Assembly: GCA_015061245.1 (NCBI GenBank)
Contig: SUWY01000012.1
Span: 1 to 64,000, forward strand
Direction: 5' to 3'
Source: Bacteroidales bacterium
GTDB taxonomy: Bacteria; Bacteroidota; Bacteroidia; Bacteroidales; Marinifilaceae
DNA length: 64,000 bases
Shown here: piece by piece, positions 1 through 10,381 of the stretch
Position numbering within the stretch: position 1 is the first letter of the stretch
Layout: every line of letters begins with the position of its first letter
Translations under genes and position numbers: made by a program
The notes under the pieces: generated by a model
Seen by the model: the letters and a program-made list of their open reading frames with translations, nothing else
Told to the model about the DNA's origin: nothing
The model's database searches: none

Positions 1-62
1 CAACCCCCAAACCCCCTTCGCTCAGCGCGCTAACGCTTGCTTTCGCTAATAAGGGGGCTTTA
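1..62 (-). repeat. Intergenic hairpin-type repeat (same family as the 49.0-49.9 kb array, opposite orientation)
   Basis: Reverse complement reads ...aaagcccccttattagcgaaagcaagcgttagcgcgctgagcgaagggggtttgggggttg, matching the core of the repeats at 49.0-49.9 kb. Confidence 0.75.
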
Positions 63-150
63 CTCACTTCGCTCGTTAACTCCTCACTCCTCACTCTTCA
101 CTCCTAACTATAAATTCCTAATTCCTCATTCCTAATTCCTAATTAATAAC

Positions 151-158
151 TATCTTTG
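151..158 (+). promoter_or_regulatory. Bacteroidales -7 box (TATCTTTG)
   Basis: Matches TAnnTTTG, 22 bp before the likely ATG at 180. Confidence 0.5.
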
Positions 159-179
159 TCAAAACTTAATTCAATAGTT

Positions 180-1262
180 ATGAATAAATCACAGTTATTA
201 TCAACATTATTTGCCTTGTTGCTATTATTCTCATGTAGTAGTGAATCTAAAATTAGTGTTTTGAGCGAGGATTTTCCTGAGACTATCAATATTACCGGTG
301 AGGTTTTAAATATCCCTTCGGACTCGTTGGATGATTGTCTTGATCTGAAAATAGTAGATGATTTTCTTATGATTTTTGGACAAACCGGTAGTAAATTTAT
401 TACTGCTGTTGATTTGTCTTCAATGGAAATTCAGAGATTTATAAACAAAGGACGTGGAGCTAATGAGTTTATCTTTCCTGAATTATTATTGATGGATTCT
501 ACCTTGTATTTAATGCAATACAACAATCATAATTATGATTGTGTTCTCTTTTCTGTCAACTCTGATACTTTGGCGTTGAATATTCAGAAATTTATATCGC
601 ATAATAATTTGTTTGCATTGCCTAAGGTTATCTTATCTAATAGAAAAGTCATCTATCCTCATTCTGCATATTCTAGTTATGAGGCATCGCCAATGCGTTT
701 TATGGCGTTTAATGAGTTTAATGACTCTATTTCTAGTTTTGGTAATGTTGTTGGAGTATTTAATAATGTAGAGTTACCATCGCTATATCCTAACTTAGGT
801 AAGAATGATGGTTATTGTGCAAAAATCTTTGGTGAGGATAAATTTGCTTTTGCTAGTTATTTAGGCGATTATGTAGAGTTTTATGATTGCACTTCATTGG
901 ATAATCCAAGTATGAAGCGTTTTCTATATAATTACTCGGATCTAATTATCAAAGAGATTGAGGGAGGTGTTATGGCAGAGGTTAGTCCTGATTGTGTCTA
1001 TGGATTCTCAAGTATATGTGCATCAATGAATAACTATTTCCTTTTGCATGTGGGAGTTAAATACGACATTATTGAGAAGAGTGATGATATTTTAAGTAAC
1101 AATGTATATGTTTATTCTTCCAATGGAGAACCTGTAATCCATTTATTGCTTAATCGTAGAGTTAGACACATTGCGGTAACCCCCAATGGTAAATATTTAT
1201 ATGCGTGGAGTCCCAATCCCCAGACTCTTGAACCCGAGATTGTAAGATATACACTACCTTGA
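180..1262 (+). CDS. 6-bladed beta-propeller lipoprotein (BF3164-like)
   Basis: ORF 156..1262; ATG at 180 gives an SPII signal peptide (LLLLFSCSS); propeller-like sequence. Confidence 0.65.
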   Translation: MNKSQLLSTLFALLLLFSCSSESKISVLSEDFPETINITGEVLNIPSDSLDDCLDLKIVDDFLMIFGQTGSKFITAVDLSSMEIQRFINKGRGANEFIFPELLLMDSTLYLMQYNNHNYDCVLFSVNSDTLALNIQKFISHNNLFALPKVILSNRKVIYPHSAYSSYEASPMRFMAFNEFNDSISSFGNVVGVFNNVELPSLYPNLGKNDGYCAKIFGEDKFAFASYLGDYVEFYDCTSLDNPSMKRFLYNYSDLIIKEIEGGVMAEVSPDCVYGFSSICASMNNYFLLHVGVKYDIIEKSDDILSNNVYVYSSNGEPVIHLLLNRRVRHIAVTPNGKYLYAWSPNPQTLEPEIVRYTLP

Positions 1263-1267
1263 ATTAC

Positions 1268-2434
1268 CTAATAAATCAGGTATTTTTGGCGGATAGTTTT
1301 AAAGTTATTGAGGGAGGTTTGCCATGATTGGCGAATCTCCTCTTCATTTAGCCCATCCTCAATCTGTTTTCGTAGTTCTGTGGTTCCAGCAAGATTGGTA
1401 AAGAAGTTATTGAAAAATGGTGCAGAACCGGTGTAGTTTTTATATGCTGTGATAAGCCATTTTAATTGTAACCTCGCCCCACTGAATACCTCATTGTAAC
1501 ATGTATCAAGAAGCATACCATGACACTCTTGATTCTTGCATTTTGGAGATGTACTCATACCTTTAATGGATATTGGGGTGAAGGTGTATGGCATATTCTT
1601 AAGTTCGGGGTGTCCAAAGCATTGAAATGGGATATATGTACCTCTTCCCTCGCTAATAACGGTTCCCTCGAACAAGCACATTGATGGGTAGAGCATTACC
1701 GATACACTGTCGGGTAGGTTTGGCGAGGGCTTACATTGAAGTGGAATTGACTTCTCTCTTTGCCAATCTCCGGTGATTGGAATCACTTTTAGGTTGCATT
1801 TTGCGCCATCTTTAAGCCACCCCTCTCCATTTATCATTTGGGCATACTCGCCTATCGTCATGCCATAGACAATAGGAACCGGGTGCAGACCTACAAATGA
1901 TGTGTGGGCGGTGTCCAAAACAGGTCCATCAATGTAGTATGTATGTGGATTTGTTCTGTCCATGACCACCACCTGTATGTCCTGCTCGGCTGCAGCCTCC
2001 ATAATGTAGTGAAGAGTTGATAGGTAGGTGTAGAATCGCACTCCTACATCTTGTATATCAAATACTATTGCCTCTATGCCTTTGAGATTTTCGGGCGAGG
2101 GCTTTTTGTTGTTGCCATAGAGTGATATAATTGGGATGCCGGTTTTGGTATCAATTTCATCATTTACCGTTGCTCCGGCATCTTCAGTACCTCGGAATCC
2201 ATGTTCGGGAGCGAAGATTTTTTGAACGTTAATGCCGTTATCTCGCAATATATCAATACTATGCTTACCTTGCCAATATGAGGTGTGGTTACCTACAAAT
2301 GCCACCTGTTTCCCTGATAATATAGGTAGATATTGCTCTATTTGCGCAATACCTGGTTCAATGCTCTTTGTGGGGTGTGCAGAGCATTGAAATATAGTAA
2401 GAATCAGAGCTGTTATGATACTAATCAGTTGCAC
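1268..2434 (-). CDS. DUF1343 / NamZ-like exo-beta-N-acetylmuramidase
   Basis: Motifs FVGNHTS, APEHGFRG, FDIQDVGVRFYTY, MDRTNP. Confidence 0.85.
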   Translation of the reverse strand: MQLISIITALILTIFQCSAHPTKSIEPGIAQIEQYLPILSGKQVAFVGNHTSYWQGKHSIDILRDNGINVQKIFAPEHGFRGTEDAGATVNDEIDTKTGIPIISLYGNNKKPSPENLKGIEAIVFDIQDVGVRFYTYLSTLHYIMEAAAEQDIQVVVMDRTNPHTYYIDGPVLDTAHTSFVGLHPVPIVYGMTIGEYAQMINGEGWLKDGAKCNLKVIPITGDWQREKSIPLQCKPSPNLPDSVSVMLYPSMCLFEGTVISEGRGTYIPFQCFGHPELKNMPYTFTPISIKGMSTSPKCKNQECHGMLLDTCYNEVFSGARLQLKWLITAYKNYTGSAPFFNNFFTNLAGTTELRKQIEDGLNEEEIRQSWQTSLNNFKTIRQKYLIY

Positions 2435-3428
2435 CCTTTGGTTTTTCAGTCTTTATAGAGTTAATGATTGCTTCTAGTCGTCTAACCATATTGCGTTTTG
2501 CCTCGATAGGGTAGTAAACATATCCCATTGCGTAGATGATACGTTTGTTAGGTTTATCAAGGATAGCGTTAATTACGTATGGTCCTGCCATGAAATCATT
2601 TTCAACATACCATAATCCGCGCATTTGAATAGCGTAGTTTTCATGCAGAATGGTTTGATTTGCAGAGTATGGTGAAATCATATCCAAGGCCATCCATGAA
2701 CTGTCTATAGGGCCAGGTACGTTCTCTTTTAATACTTCATTAAAGCGGTCAACAATGATTTGCGTATTGAATTGAGCAATATCTTCCAGTGAATCCTGGA
2801 AGAAAATCAGGCCTTGACTATACTTTTGTGTCTCTAATGAGCTCCATATAAAATTTTCGCTCTCTTTGTTTAAATGAAAACCTTCCGGAATTTTAATCTC
2901 AATTCCATATTTATCTTTGAAAAGAGCTACAACTTTTTTTGCAGGGAAACGAGTATATCCTTCAAGTAGTCTTTTCTCTTCTGCTTGAAGAATCATATTC
3001 TCAATAAGAGATTGTTTTTCTCCAAAAAGTTTGATTAACTCCGCTGAATCCTTTGCCTGCAAAAGGAAGTATTGCTGGTCACGAGCCTTCAATCCATTTT
3101 GATATAGAAGTTGTGCAGAGTCAATATAGCTTCCTACTTGTACTTGAATTACATTTCTATGTTTTCCTAAGTGGCGCTCGAAGTTTGAAGGTTGAATGTG
3201 AAGCACTTTGAATGTTGCTTCATCTTGTGGAAGTCCAAACAAAGGATTTGAAAAGTAGTTCTTTATGGTATCGCCCATTGAACTGTTCCATATTTTATCT
3301 GATGAAACAACCAATATCTCATTTGGTGCTCCTACAATTCCCGGTAAAACTTTTTCGCCCTCTTTACATGAGAAGAGAGAGACAATGATCATTACACTAG
3401 CTAAAATCTTTGATGAAATGTATTTCAT
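2421..3428 (-). CDS. DUF4837 family lipoprotein
   Basis: Lipobox (SLFSCKEG); typical DUF4837 sequence. Confidence 0.75.
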   Translation of the reverse strand: MKYISSKILASVMIIVSLFSCKEGEKVLPGIVGAPNEILVVSSDKIWNSSMGDTIKNYFSNPLFGLPQDEATFKVLHIQPSNFERHLGKHRNVIQVQVGSYIDSAQLLYQNGLKARDQQYFLLQAKDSAELIKLFGEKQSLIENMILQAEEKRLLEGYTRFPAKKVVALFKDKYGIEIKIPEGFHLNKESENFIWSSLETQKYSQGLIFFQDSLEDIAQFNTQIIVDRFNEVLKENVPGPIDSSWMALDMISPYSANQTILHENYAIQMRGLWYVENDFMAGPYVINAILDKPNKRIIYAMGYVYYPIEAKRNMVRRLEAIINSIKTEKPKGATD

Positions 3429-3446
3429 TTTCAGTTATTTATTTTG

Positions 3447-4220
3447 TTAATATATACTCTCTTGAGGAACCAATATTCCCTTAACCGATCCCACGATGAT
3501 CTTTGATTCAACCAATAGCGGGATTCTCTTCTCGTCAGCAGTAACCCAAACCTTCATGTTCTCGCCCCCTTTAAATACCTCTCCAGCAACAAGAAGCGGA
3601 GCAAAAACATAGCATTCATGTTTTGTTCCTGCCAATTTGAATTTATCTTTTCCTAAATATCTAATGTACAAATCGCACACTTCGCTATCGAGGAATATTT
3701 TGATTGGAATTTTATCGCCCTCTTTATAGTTCGAATAGTCTAAACCTCTGGCATACCACGCAATTGATAACATATCATATAGGTTGGCTTCCATTTTTGT
3801 AGTGTCATTCTTTTGCCATCGCCCAATGCGATTTATATCTCCATATATGACGGAGTCAGCATAGTCGAAGGTGTAATCAAATGTTTTGTGATATTTTCCC
3901 TCGTGAGCCTTTCGTGAGAATTCGTATGGCTTAAATGTCGTATTGTCAAAATGTGAGTAGAGAGTATCTCTAAGCATAAATATTTCATCCCATGTTGAAG
4001 TTGTATGACCTACGGCTTGTAGGAATTGTGCATCAGGGTATTTATCTGATGGTTGTTGTGTAAATTCAACTCTGCCGGCCTTAATCCAAATAAAACCCCA
4101 ATTGTAATATCCCATATAGACCAATTTCTCTATGGGAGGAACAGGGGTATGCTGAGCCCTCGCCACACTCGGTAAGAGTATGGCCAGCAACATTAGTATA
4201 GTTATAATAGACCGTCTCAT
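3447..4220 (-). CDS. DUF3108 domain-containing secreted protein
   Basis: Signal peptide and DUF3108-like sequence. Confidence 0.7.
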   Translation of the reverse strand: MRRSIITILMLLAILLPSVARAQHTPVPPIEKLVYMGYYNWGFIWIKAGRVEFTQQPSDKYPDAQFLQAVGHTTSTWDEIFMLRDTLYSHFDNTTFKPYEFSRKAHEGKYHKTFDYTFDYADSVIYGDINRIGRWQKNDTTKMEANLYDMLSIAWYARGLDYSNYKEGDKIPIKIFLDSEVCDLYIRYLGKDKFKLAGTKHECYVFAPLLVAGEVFKGGENMKVWVTADEKRIPLLVESKIIVGSVKGILVPQESIY

Positions 4221-4242
4221 ATTGTTGTGTGCTTGTTCTATT

Positions 4243-6159
4243 TTACTTTTTCTCCTTTTCCTTCTCCTCTACAGGTGGCGGTGAATATTGAAAATCTAAA
4301 TCAAAATCCTGTTCAACATCGAAATTACTCTTTATTGGGATTTCAATGTATTGGTAGTATACCTCTTCAGGTTGTATGTGTTTTAAATATCGCCCGGTAT
4401 CCCACTTGCCGTTTCCGTTAGAGTCAATAACAGCGCGTAACATATATGAGCCCTCGTTTACAAGTTCAAATACTACAACGCCATCTTGATTTGTTGATAT
4501 AGATTTTACAACATTAAACGAGTTTTGACCCGCTCCGGTTGCAACTTTCTTCGATGTAGAGGCCTTCTTGGCGCTATACATTTGAATTAGTACAGGTCTG
4601 TTATGGCTATTTATTACATTAACCTTAAGATTTGAATACTCTGTACTCTTTTTAACGCTGAAACTGTTCTCTATGCCTGCTATAGGTTTACCGTATATAG
4701 TTGCTACAACGCCGGTATCGAGACTCATTTTATACTCTTTACCACTCTTATAATCTGCCTTAAACCAGAACTTTCTTAGGTTAACGGAGTCTTGTTCCAC
4801 AGAGAATGAGATTGGAATAAATGTTGAATCTTGTTTCTCCTCTATGCGTATGCTGTCCAAGCCTGCAGGATTAATAGGAGTTTCAAATAGCAGATATGCG
4901 TTGTCTCCAATCTCTATGCTCTTTTTGTTTACCATTGCTGAAGCATAGAGCATTGCAATAGAGTCTTGAGCTGTCAACTCTTTCTTTTTCTTTCCCTTAC
5001 CGGTATCCTCTTTTGGTTTATAGTTTAAGCGAATAGTATCTTTTGTTGGTACTAACTGTTTTAATGAGTCACTCTTTAAATAGTTGAATTCAATAAGAAG
5101 CGTGTCTCGTTTTACAACAAGAGAATCGGTTAACCAAATAGTTAGAGAGTCATAAGTTAGATTACGCTCAATAGAGTACCACTCTTTATCTCCGACGGAA
5201 TCTCGTAAAAGCGAGTCGGTAAGCTGCAAGGTTAATTCACGACCACCTTGAGGCATTGCAAATATTGTTGTTATATTCTCGCGCTCTGTACGTTTAGGTG
5301 ATTCCATATAATTCTGGGTCTTCTCCTCTGTAAATAGGCGTACAGATAGATCAGCAGGGCCATAAGCATAGTACGAAATCTCTTTTATTGAGTCAACAAC
5401 TGTTGTATCTACAATCACTCCCTCTTTGATTGTATCTTTGATGATTTTGAATGTGGAGTCTATACGTATAGCGGGATATACTACAGGTTTTATTAGAGTG
5501 TCTATAAAACCTACGTTCTCAGACTCAGGAAGATATATGTAGTCTGAGCTGGCATCTTCAAATGCAACCAAACGATACAGAGTGTCTTGAATGTTTGTAA
5601 ATCTGAAGTGTCCGGAGCTATCGGTAAGTGCTACGTATGAAGGCAATTCGTTAACGGCTGCGGAGTCTGCATGATTTTTGTAAAGCGCTACCAAAACTTT
5701 CAGTAAAGGTTCTCCGCTTTCTGCATCAATAACCTGACCACCCATCTCCATAGTATCAATCTCCGGACCTGTTGAGAATACATACCTGTAGAAACCTAAT
5801 GGGTTACTCTCGTTGTTATCTACAATAGATGTACCGAAATCTACGTTGTATGTGGTATTCTCTTTTAGGGTATCTCTTGAAAAGTCAACAACAATGTATT
5901 TACCTCTGTTACTTACTGTTGGCTTCTTTTTTAAAGGTGGCGATACCATAAGATTCGAGTTTGCATCCTTAACTTGAATGTACTCATTGAAATATATTCT
6001 TAGCTTATTCTGCTTGAAATCAGTAGAATAGCTATACGGCTCCTCTTTAACGATCTGTGGAGCAGTTTCATCTTTAGGACCGCCTTCCGGATATCCTCGG
6101 TTTGCACACGAGCAGATAAGTGCGACTATAGTCAGTGTATATATTAATCTTTTAATCAT
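4243..6159 (-). CDS. Ig-like domain-containing lipoprotein
   Basis: Lipobox ICSCANRGYPEGGPKDETAPQI; N-terminal SbsA-type Ig-like pattern. Confidence 0.75.
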   Translation of the reverse strand: MIKRLIYTLTIVALICSCANRGYPEGGPKDETAPQIVKEEPYSYSTDFKQNKLRIYFNEYIQVKDANSNLMVSPPLKKKPTVSNRGKYIVVDFSRDTLKENTTYNVDFGTSIVDNNESNPLGFYRYVFSTGPEIDTMEMGGQVIDAESGEPLLKVLVALYKNHADSAAVNELPSYVALTDSSGHFRFTNIQDTLYRLVAFEDASSDYIYLPESENVGFIDTLIKPVVYPAIRIDSTFKIIKDTIKEGVIVDTTVVDSIKEISYYAYGPADLSVRLFTEEKTQNYMESPKRTERENITTIFAMPQGGRELTLQLTDSLLRDSVGDKEWYSIERNLTYDSLTIWLTDSLVVKRDTLLIEFNYLKSDSLKQLVPTKDTIRLNYKPKEDTGKGKKKKELTAQDSIAMLYASAMVNKKSIEIGDNAYLLFETPINPAGLDSIRIEEKQDSTFIPISFSVEQDSVNLRKFWFKADYKSGKEYKMSLDTGVVATIYGKPIAGIENSFSVKKSTEYSNLKVNVINSHNRPVLIQMYSAKKASTSKKVATGAGQNSFNVVKSISTNQDGVVVFELVNEGSYMLRAVIDSNGNGKWDTGRYLKHIQPEEVYYQYIEIPIKSNFDVEQDFDLDFQYSPPPVEEKEKEKK

Positions 6160-6187
6160 TCAACAAAAGTAACTATTTATATTTATA

Positions 6188-6868
6188 TTACAATGAAGTT
6201 CTTGCAATACATGCGAGGGTGATTTTTTTAACATTTGCTCCATGCATAGTTTCGAGACAGGCACCTATTGTGGCTCCTGTTGTTATAACGTCATCGATTA
6301 GTATTATGTTCTTATCTTTAATGAGCGAGGGCTCCCGAAGTTTAAAAGCTCTACTAATCTTTTCAATTCGATTGGCTTTATTACTATCGGTGAGAGTTGC
6401 TGTATTTACAATGCGTTCCAATACATTGTGAGCTACAGGAATCCCCGTTATTTGAGACACTCCATTTGCTATTTGCTCGGCCTGGTTGTATCCTCTGAGG
6501 CGCCTTCTTTGTGGATGCAAGGGAACGGGAATTATCAAGTCACCGCTTAAATGTTGTTTTAGGTGTTCCCCCAGCATCAATCCAATCCGGAATGCCAATT
6601 TGGGTTTGTTATGATATTTTATGGCAAATAACAGATTCTTTGTGTCTGCCCCCTTTGTATAGTGAAATAGTGAGTATAGCTTTTCCGGACGTACATCGTT
6701 GGGAAGTTTTGTAAATAACTCTCCCATTGATTGGAATTCAGGGTCTGCCCATGGAAAGTTGAATAGGCACTCTGTGCAAAAGAGGTTCTCTCCCGCAACC
6801 AGAATCTTGCTGCACATAGGGCACTCTGTTGGAAAGAGTAGGGAAGATAGTGAAGAGAATAATTTCAT
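6188..6868 (-). CDS. comF: ComF family phosphoribosyltransferase
   Basis: CPMC..C..C zinc-finger-like N-terminus; PRTase motif IILIDDVITTGAT. Confidence 0.85.
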   Translation of the reverse strand: MKLFSSLSSLLFPTECPMCSKILVAGENLFCTECLFNFPWADPEFQSMGELFTKLPNDVRPEKLYSLFHYTKGADTKNLLFAIKYHNKPKLAFRIGLMLGEHLKQHLSGDLIIPVPLHPQRRRLRGYNQAEQIANGVSQITGIPVAHNVLERIVNTATLTDSNKANRIEKISRAFKLREPSLIKDKNIILIDDVITTGATIGACLETMHGANVKKITLACIARTSL

Positions 6869-6870
6869 AA

Positions 6871-7626
6871 CTACTGTTTTACAAAGTTATAGGTTATTGT
6901 TCCATGTTCGATTGCCGGTGCGTCGCTTTTAGTGTTGAATATTGCGCGTAATGCGGCATCAACGGCAGTCTCTTGTAGTTGTTCATCCGGATCGGACTGT
7001 GCATTTACCGTTGCCTTGACAACTCGTCCGGATGGATTAACCTGAATATCAATGATCACTTTTCCTCCGTTTTCACATTTGAAGACCGGAATAGGTAATC
7101 TTCTGGCATAGCGTTTGCCTAATTTGTAACTTACACTGCTGCCGGCTTGATAGAAAGTTGATTTTAAAGAATCTAACTCATTCTCAAGGCGATCGCTGAT
7201 GTGTTGCAGGCTGTCTCTTTTAAAGTTCTGGTCACGTTGAGCTTTGTATAAATCAGAGCCACGGTGTCCGTTAATTTCATTAAGTGTCTCTTCTATATAT
7301 TGTTCTAAATCACTACTCTCTGCTGTTCTTTGATTTGTTGGGTCTGCATTTTCGTTTGAAACTAAACTTCGCAACATTTGTGCAACCTCCTCATCTGCGC
7401 TTTTGGCTCTAATTTCCTCTCGTCTTTGCTCCTCCTCTATAAGTTCTTGCAACTCCTCTTGCGTAGATTGCATATATTCCAATTCCAACTCAATAATCTG
7501 CTGAATACTATTCAATTTCATTGACAGAATAATTACCAGCAGAATGAGGTGTACTAATATCGTTCCGTACAGTCCGCTATGTTTTCCTTCTGTTATATGT
7601 TTAATGAAACTCTTCATTTTATTCAA
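6871..7626 (-). CDS. TonB-like energy transducer
   Basis: Single N-terminal TM helix, Glu-rich linker, TonB_C-like end (GGKVIIDIQVNPSGRVVKATV). Confidence 0.65.
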   Translation of the reverse strand: MNKMKSFIKHITEGKHSGLYGTILVHLILLVIILSMKLNSIQQIIELELEYMQSTQEELQELIEEEQRREEIRAKSADEEVAQMLRSLVSNENADPTNQRTAESSDLEQYIEETLNEINGHRGSDLYKAQRDQNFKRDSLQHISDRLENELDSLKSTFYQAGSSVSYKLGKRYARRLPIPVFKCENGGKVIIDIQVNPSGRVVKATVNAQSDPDEQLQETAVDAALRAIFNTKSDAPAIEHGTITYNFVKQ

Positions 7627-8854
7627 ATCTGATAACTTTGATAGGTTCTATTTTTGATATAATCATTGTGGGTACAATCATCATAAATAGAGTGACAGCC
7701 AAGACTCCTATGTTTAGTAGAATTAATGAATCAAACTCTATGTTGATTGGAACATAATTCATGTAGTAAACCGTAGCATCTAACTTGATGATGTGAAGAT
7801 AGTGTTGGATTGTCGCAATTATAAGAGCTACAATATTGCCCCATAACATTCCTCGCCCAATCAATCCTGCCGATATCCACAAAAATACCCTTCTCATATC
7901 CACATTGGTCATGCCCACAGACTTCATTATACCGACAAAGGTAGTGCGTTCAAGTATTAAAATCAAGAGTGATGAGACCATATTAAATCCAGCTACAAAT
8001 GAGAGTAGTATAAGTATTACCCATACATTCATGTCCAGCAGTTCCAGCCAATCCAGAATTTCCGGCTGTTTATCTTCAATGGTACTGATATACCAACCGT
8101 TACCGCTGATACCATTGTCGGTAATAAAGTCAAGTTCATAAGCGTAATCAATGGCATTCACCCCGCTCTTAAATGTGATATTATATGTATCATACTGGAT
8201 AGAATCCCAGTTGTTTACTCTTTGAAGCGTGCGCAGATCGCATATTGCAAGAGATTCATCAATCTCTGCGATATTTGTCTGAATTATGCCACAGACTGTT
8301 AACGGTCTGACTCGAGGAGGTTCCTGAATAAAATAGGCGTTTAATCGATCTCCTACAGCAACATTTAACCTTTGTGCAATAGTTCTGGATATTACAATTT
8401 GCGATGATGGTTGTGTCGTGTTGAAATTTGGAAGAGCCCCTTCTATAATTTTGCTCTGATAAAAATTAAGAGGAGCGGTTGAGTCAAGTCCGGTAATTAT
8501 AACTCCGTTTAATTCGGTCTCCTTTTTCAATATAGCTCCTTTTGTAATGGAAGGAAATATGTTCTGAATGGATTCATTGGCACGCAATTTATCAATTACG
8601 TTTTGTGGAAGCGCCTTGCCCTTCGTACTTTGTCCCTGAGCAATGGCTGTATGATGTATGGTGACGGGTGTCGATATTCCGGATAGCGTTTCAATGATTT
8701 GTGCTTTAAATCCCGATGTTATGAATATTGATAGAAGCATTACGCATATACCTGCAGCGATACCAATTTGGGCAATTCTGGTAATTGCACCTGTGGTTGA
8801 GTAAGAGTTTTTACTCCCCAATATTCTGCGTGCTATGTATAGTTCAATATTCAT
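7619..8854 (-). CDS. FtsX-like ABC transporter permease (LolC/E type)
   Basis: N-terminal YIARR, four TM segments with large periplasmic domain, C-terminal EPIKVIRFE. Confidence 0.8.
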   Translation of the reverse strand: MNIELYIARRILGSKNSYSTTGAITRIAQIGIAAGICVMLLSIFITSGFKAQIIETLSGISTPVTIHHTAIAQGQSTKGKALPQNVIDKLRANESIQNIFPSITKGAILKKETELNGVIITGLDSTAPLNFYQSKIIEGALPNFNTTQPSSQIVISRTIAQRLNVAVGDRLNAYFIQEPPRVRPLTVCGIIQTNIAEIDESLAICDLRTLQRVNNWDSIQYDTYNITFKSGVNAIDYAYELDFITDNGISGNGWYISTIEDKQPEILDWLELLDMNVWVILILLSFVAGFNMVSSLLILILERTTFVGIMKSVGMTNVDMRRVFLWISAGLIGRGMLWGNIVALIIATIQHYLHIIKLDATVYYMNYVPINIEFDSLILLNIGVLAVTLFMMIVPTMIISKIEPIKVIRFE

Positions 8855-9069
8855 CTTTTACCATTTTATATATCTTGCAAAGATACTCAACTTTTGCACA
8901 TAGTTTAAACTTGGTGTGCAATAATTTCAATCTACTTTTTTCGCACCATTTTACGAGTTGTGCAAAAACGAGATTTAGACTGTTAAAAAGTGAAAAGTTA
9001 TCCGAAAACTTTTGGAAAGCTCTTTTTTTGTCTCTAACTTTACAAAATCAAATAATCAAAGTTGGAGTT

Positions 9070-9297
9070 ATGGCTAAGTTTGTGGGAACAGTTGTAGTGG
9101 ATAAAGATCGATGCAAAGGGTGTAACCTTTGCGTAGTAGCTTGTCCTTTAAAGGTTCTTGAATTGAGTGTTGGGGTGAATGTAAAGGGTTATCACTATGC
9201 AGAGATGAAGACCCCCGATGCTTGTATCGGTTGCGGTAGTTGTGGCGTAGTATGTCCCGATGCCGTATTGTCAGTTTACAAAGTAAAAGTAGATTAA
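9070..9297 (+). CDS. korD: 4Fe-4S ferredoxin, delta subunit of 2-oxoacid:ferredoxin oxidoreductase
   Basis: Two CxxCxxxC motifs; first gene of the operon; internal ATG of ORF 8785..9297. Confidence 0.85.
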   Translation: MAKFVGTVVVDKDRCKGCNLCVVACPLKVLELSVGVNVKGYHYAEMKTPDACIGCGSCGVVCPDAVLSVYKVKVD

Positions 9298-9311
9298 AAG
9301 ATAATAATATC

Positions 9312-10379
9312 ATGGCAGAGATTGCATTAATGAAGGGTAATGAGGTTGTGGCCGAAGCTGCAATACGTTACGGTTGCGATGGCTATTTTGGTTATCCTAT
9401 TACCCCTCAATCCGAGATTATGGAGACACTTATGCTTCGTAAACCTTGGGAGGAGACCGGCATGGTCGTATTGCAGGCCGAGAGTGAGTTGGCCTCTATT
9501 AATATGGTATATGGAGGCGCTTCAAGTGGAAAACGAGTAATGACATCGTCGTCAAGTCCGGGTATCAGTTTGATGCAGGAGGGATTGACATATATGGCTG
9601 CAGCGGAGTTGCCCTGTTTGGTTGTCAATGTAATGCGCGGAGGTCCCGGTTTGGGAACCATCGGACCGTCGCAGGGTGATTATTTCCAGGCTGTAAAGGG
9701 TGGAGGTCACGGTGATTATAATATGATAGTCTTGGCTCCGGCTTCTGTCCAAGAGATGAATGATTTCGTTGGCTTAGGTTTCGATTTGGCCTTTAAGTAC
9801 AGAACTCCGGTGATGATGCTCGTTGATGGAATTGTTGGCCAGATGATGGAGAAGGTTACTTTGGGCGATTTTAAACCTCGTTGGACTAACGAGCAGATAG
9901 AGCAGAATGCTCCTTGGGCGCTACGCGGTAAAAAGAGCGGTGAGCCTGCTAAATATATCACTTCGTGCTTCTTGGATTTGTCGCAATTAGAGGGCGTAAA
10001 TGAGCGCTTACAGGCAAAATATAAGGTGATGAAGGAGCAAGAGGTTAGATTCGTGAATAATAGTTGCGATGATGCAGACATTGTTATTGTGGCGTACGGA
10101 TCTGTTGCACGAATCTGTCGAAAGGTTGCTCAGTTGGCACGTGAAGAGGGAATTAAAGTGGGAGTTCTTAGGCCGATAACTCTTTTCCCATTCCCGACAG
10201 TCGAGTTGCAAAGATTGGCTGCAATGGGTAAGAAGTTTATCTCTGTAGAGTTGAGTGCAGGTCAGATGGTTGAAGATGTTCGACTCGCTGTTGGTAATGA
10301 TGTTCAGTTCTATGGAAGAACAGGAGGTATAGTTCCAACTCCGGAAGAGATATTGGAGCAGATAAAAAAAATGGTGTAA
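9312..10379 (+). CDS. korA: 2-oxoacid:ferredoxin oxidoreductase alpha subunit
   Basis: GYPITPQSEIMETL, GPSQGDYFQ motifs. Confidence 0.9.
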   Translation: MAEIALMKGNEVVAEAAIRYGCDGYFGYPITPQSEIMETLMLRKPWEETGMVVLQAESELASINMVYGGASSGKRVMTSSSSPGISLMQEGLTYMAAAELPCLVVNVMRGGPGLGTIGPSQGDYFQAVKGGGHGDYNMIVLAPASVQEMNDFVGLGFDLAFKYRTPVMMLVDGIVGQMMEKVTLGDFKPRWTNEQIEQNAPWALRGKKSGEPAKYITSCFLDLSQLEGVNERLQAKYKVMKEQEVRFVNNSCDDADIVIVAYGSVARICRKVAQLAREEGIKVGVLRPITLFPFPTVELQRLAAMGKKFISVELSAGQMVEDVRLAVGNDVQFYGRTGGIVPTPEEILEQIKKMV

Positions 10380-10381
10380 TT

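Noticed and set aside
6188-6868. comF as evidence for a competence locus supporting an uptake-sequence role for GGGCGAGG
   Set aside because: ComF-family PRTases are widespread in bacteria and are not diagnostic of competence. No other com or pil genes are in the window.
8785-9069. N-terminal extension of the ferredoxin ORF
   Set aside because: It overlaps the divergent FtsX-like gene and the promoter region; the conserved protein starts at ATG 9070.
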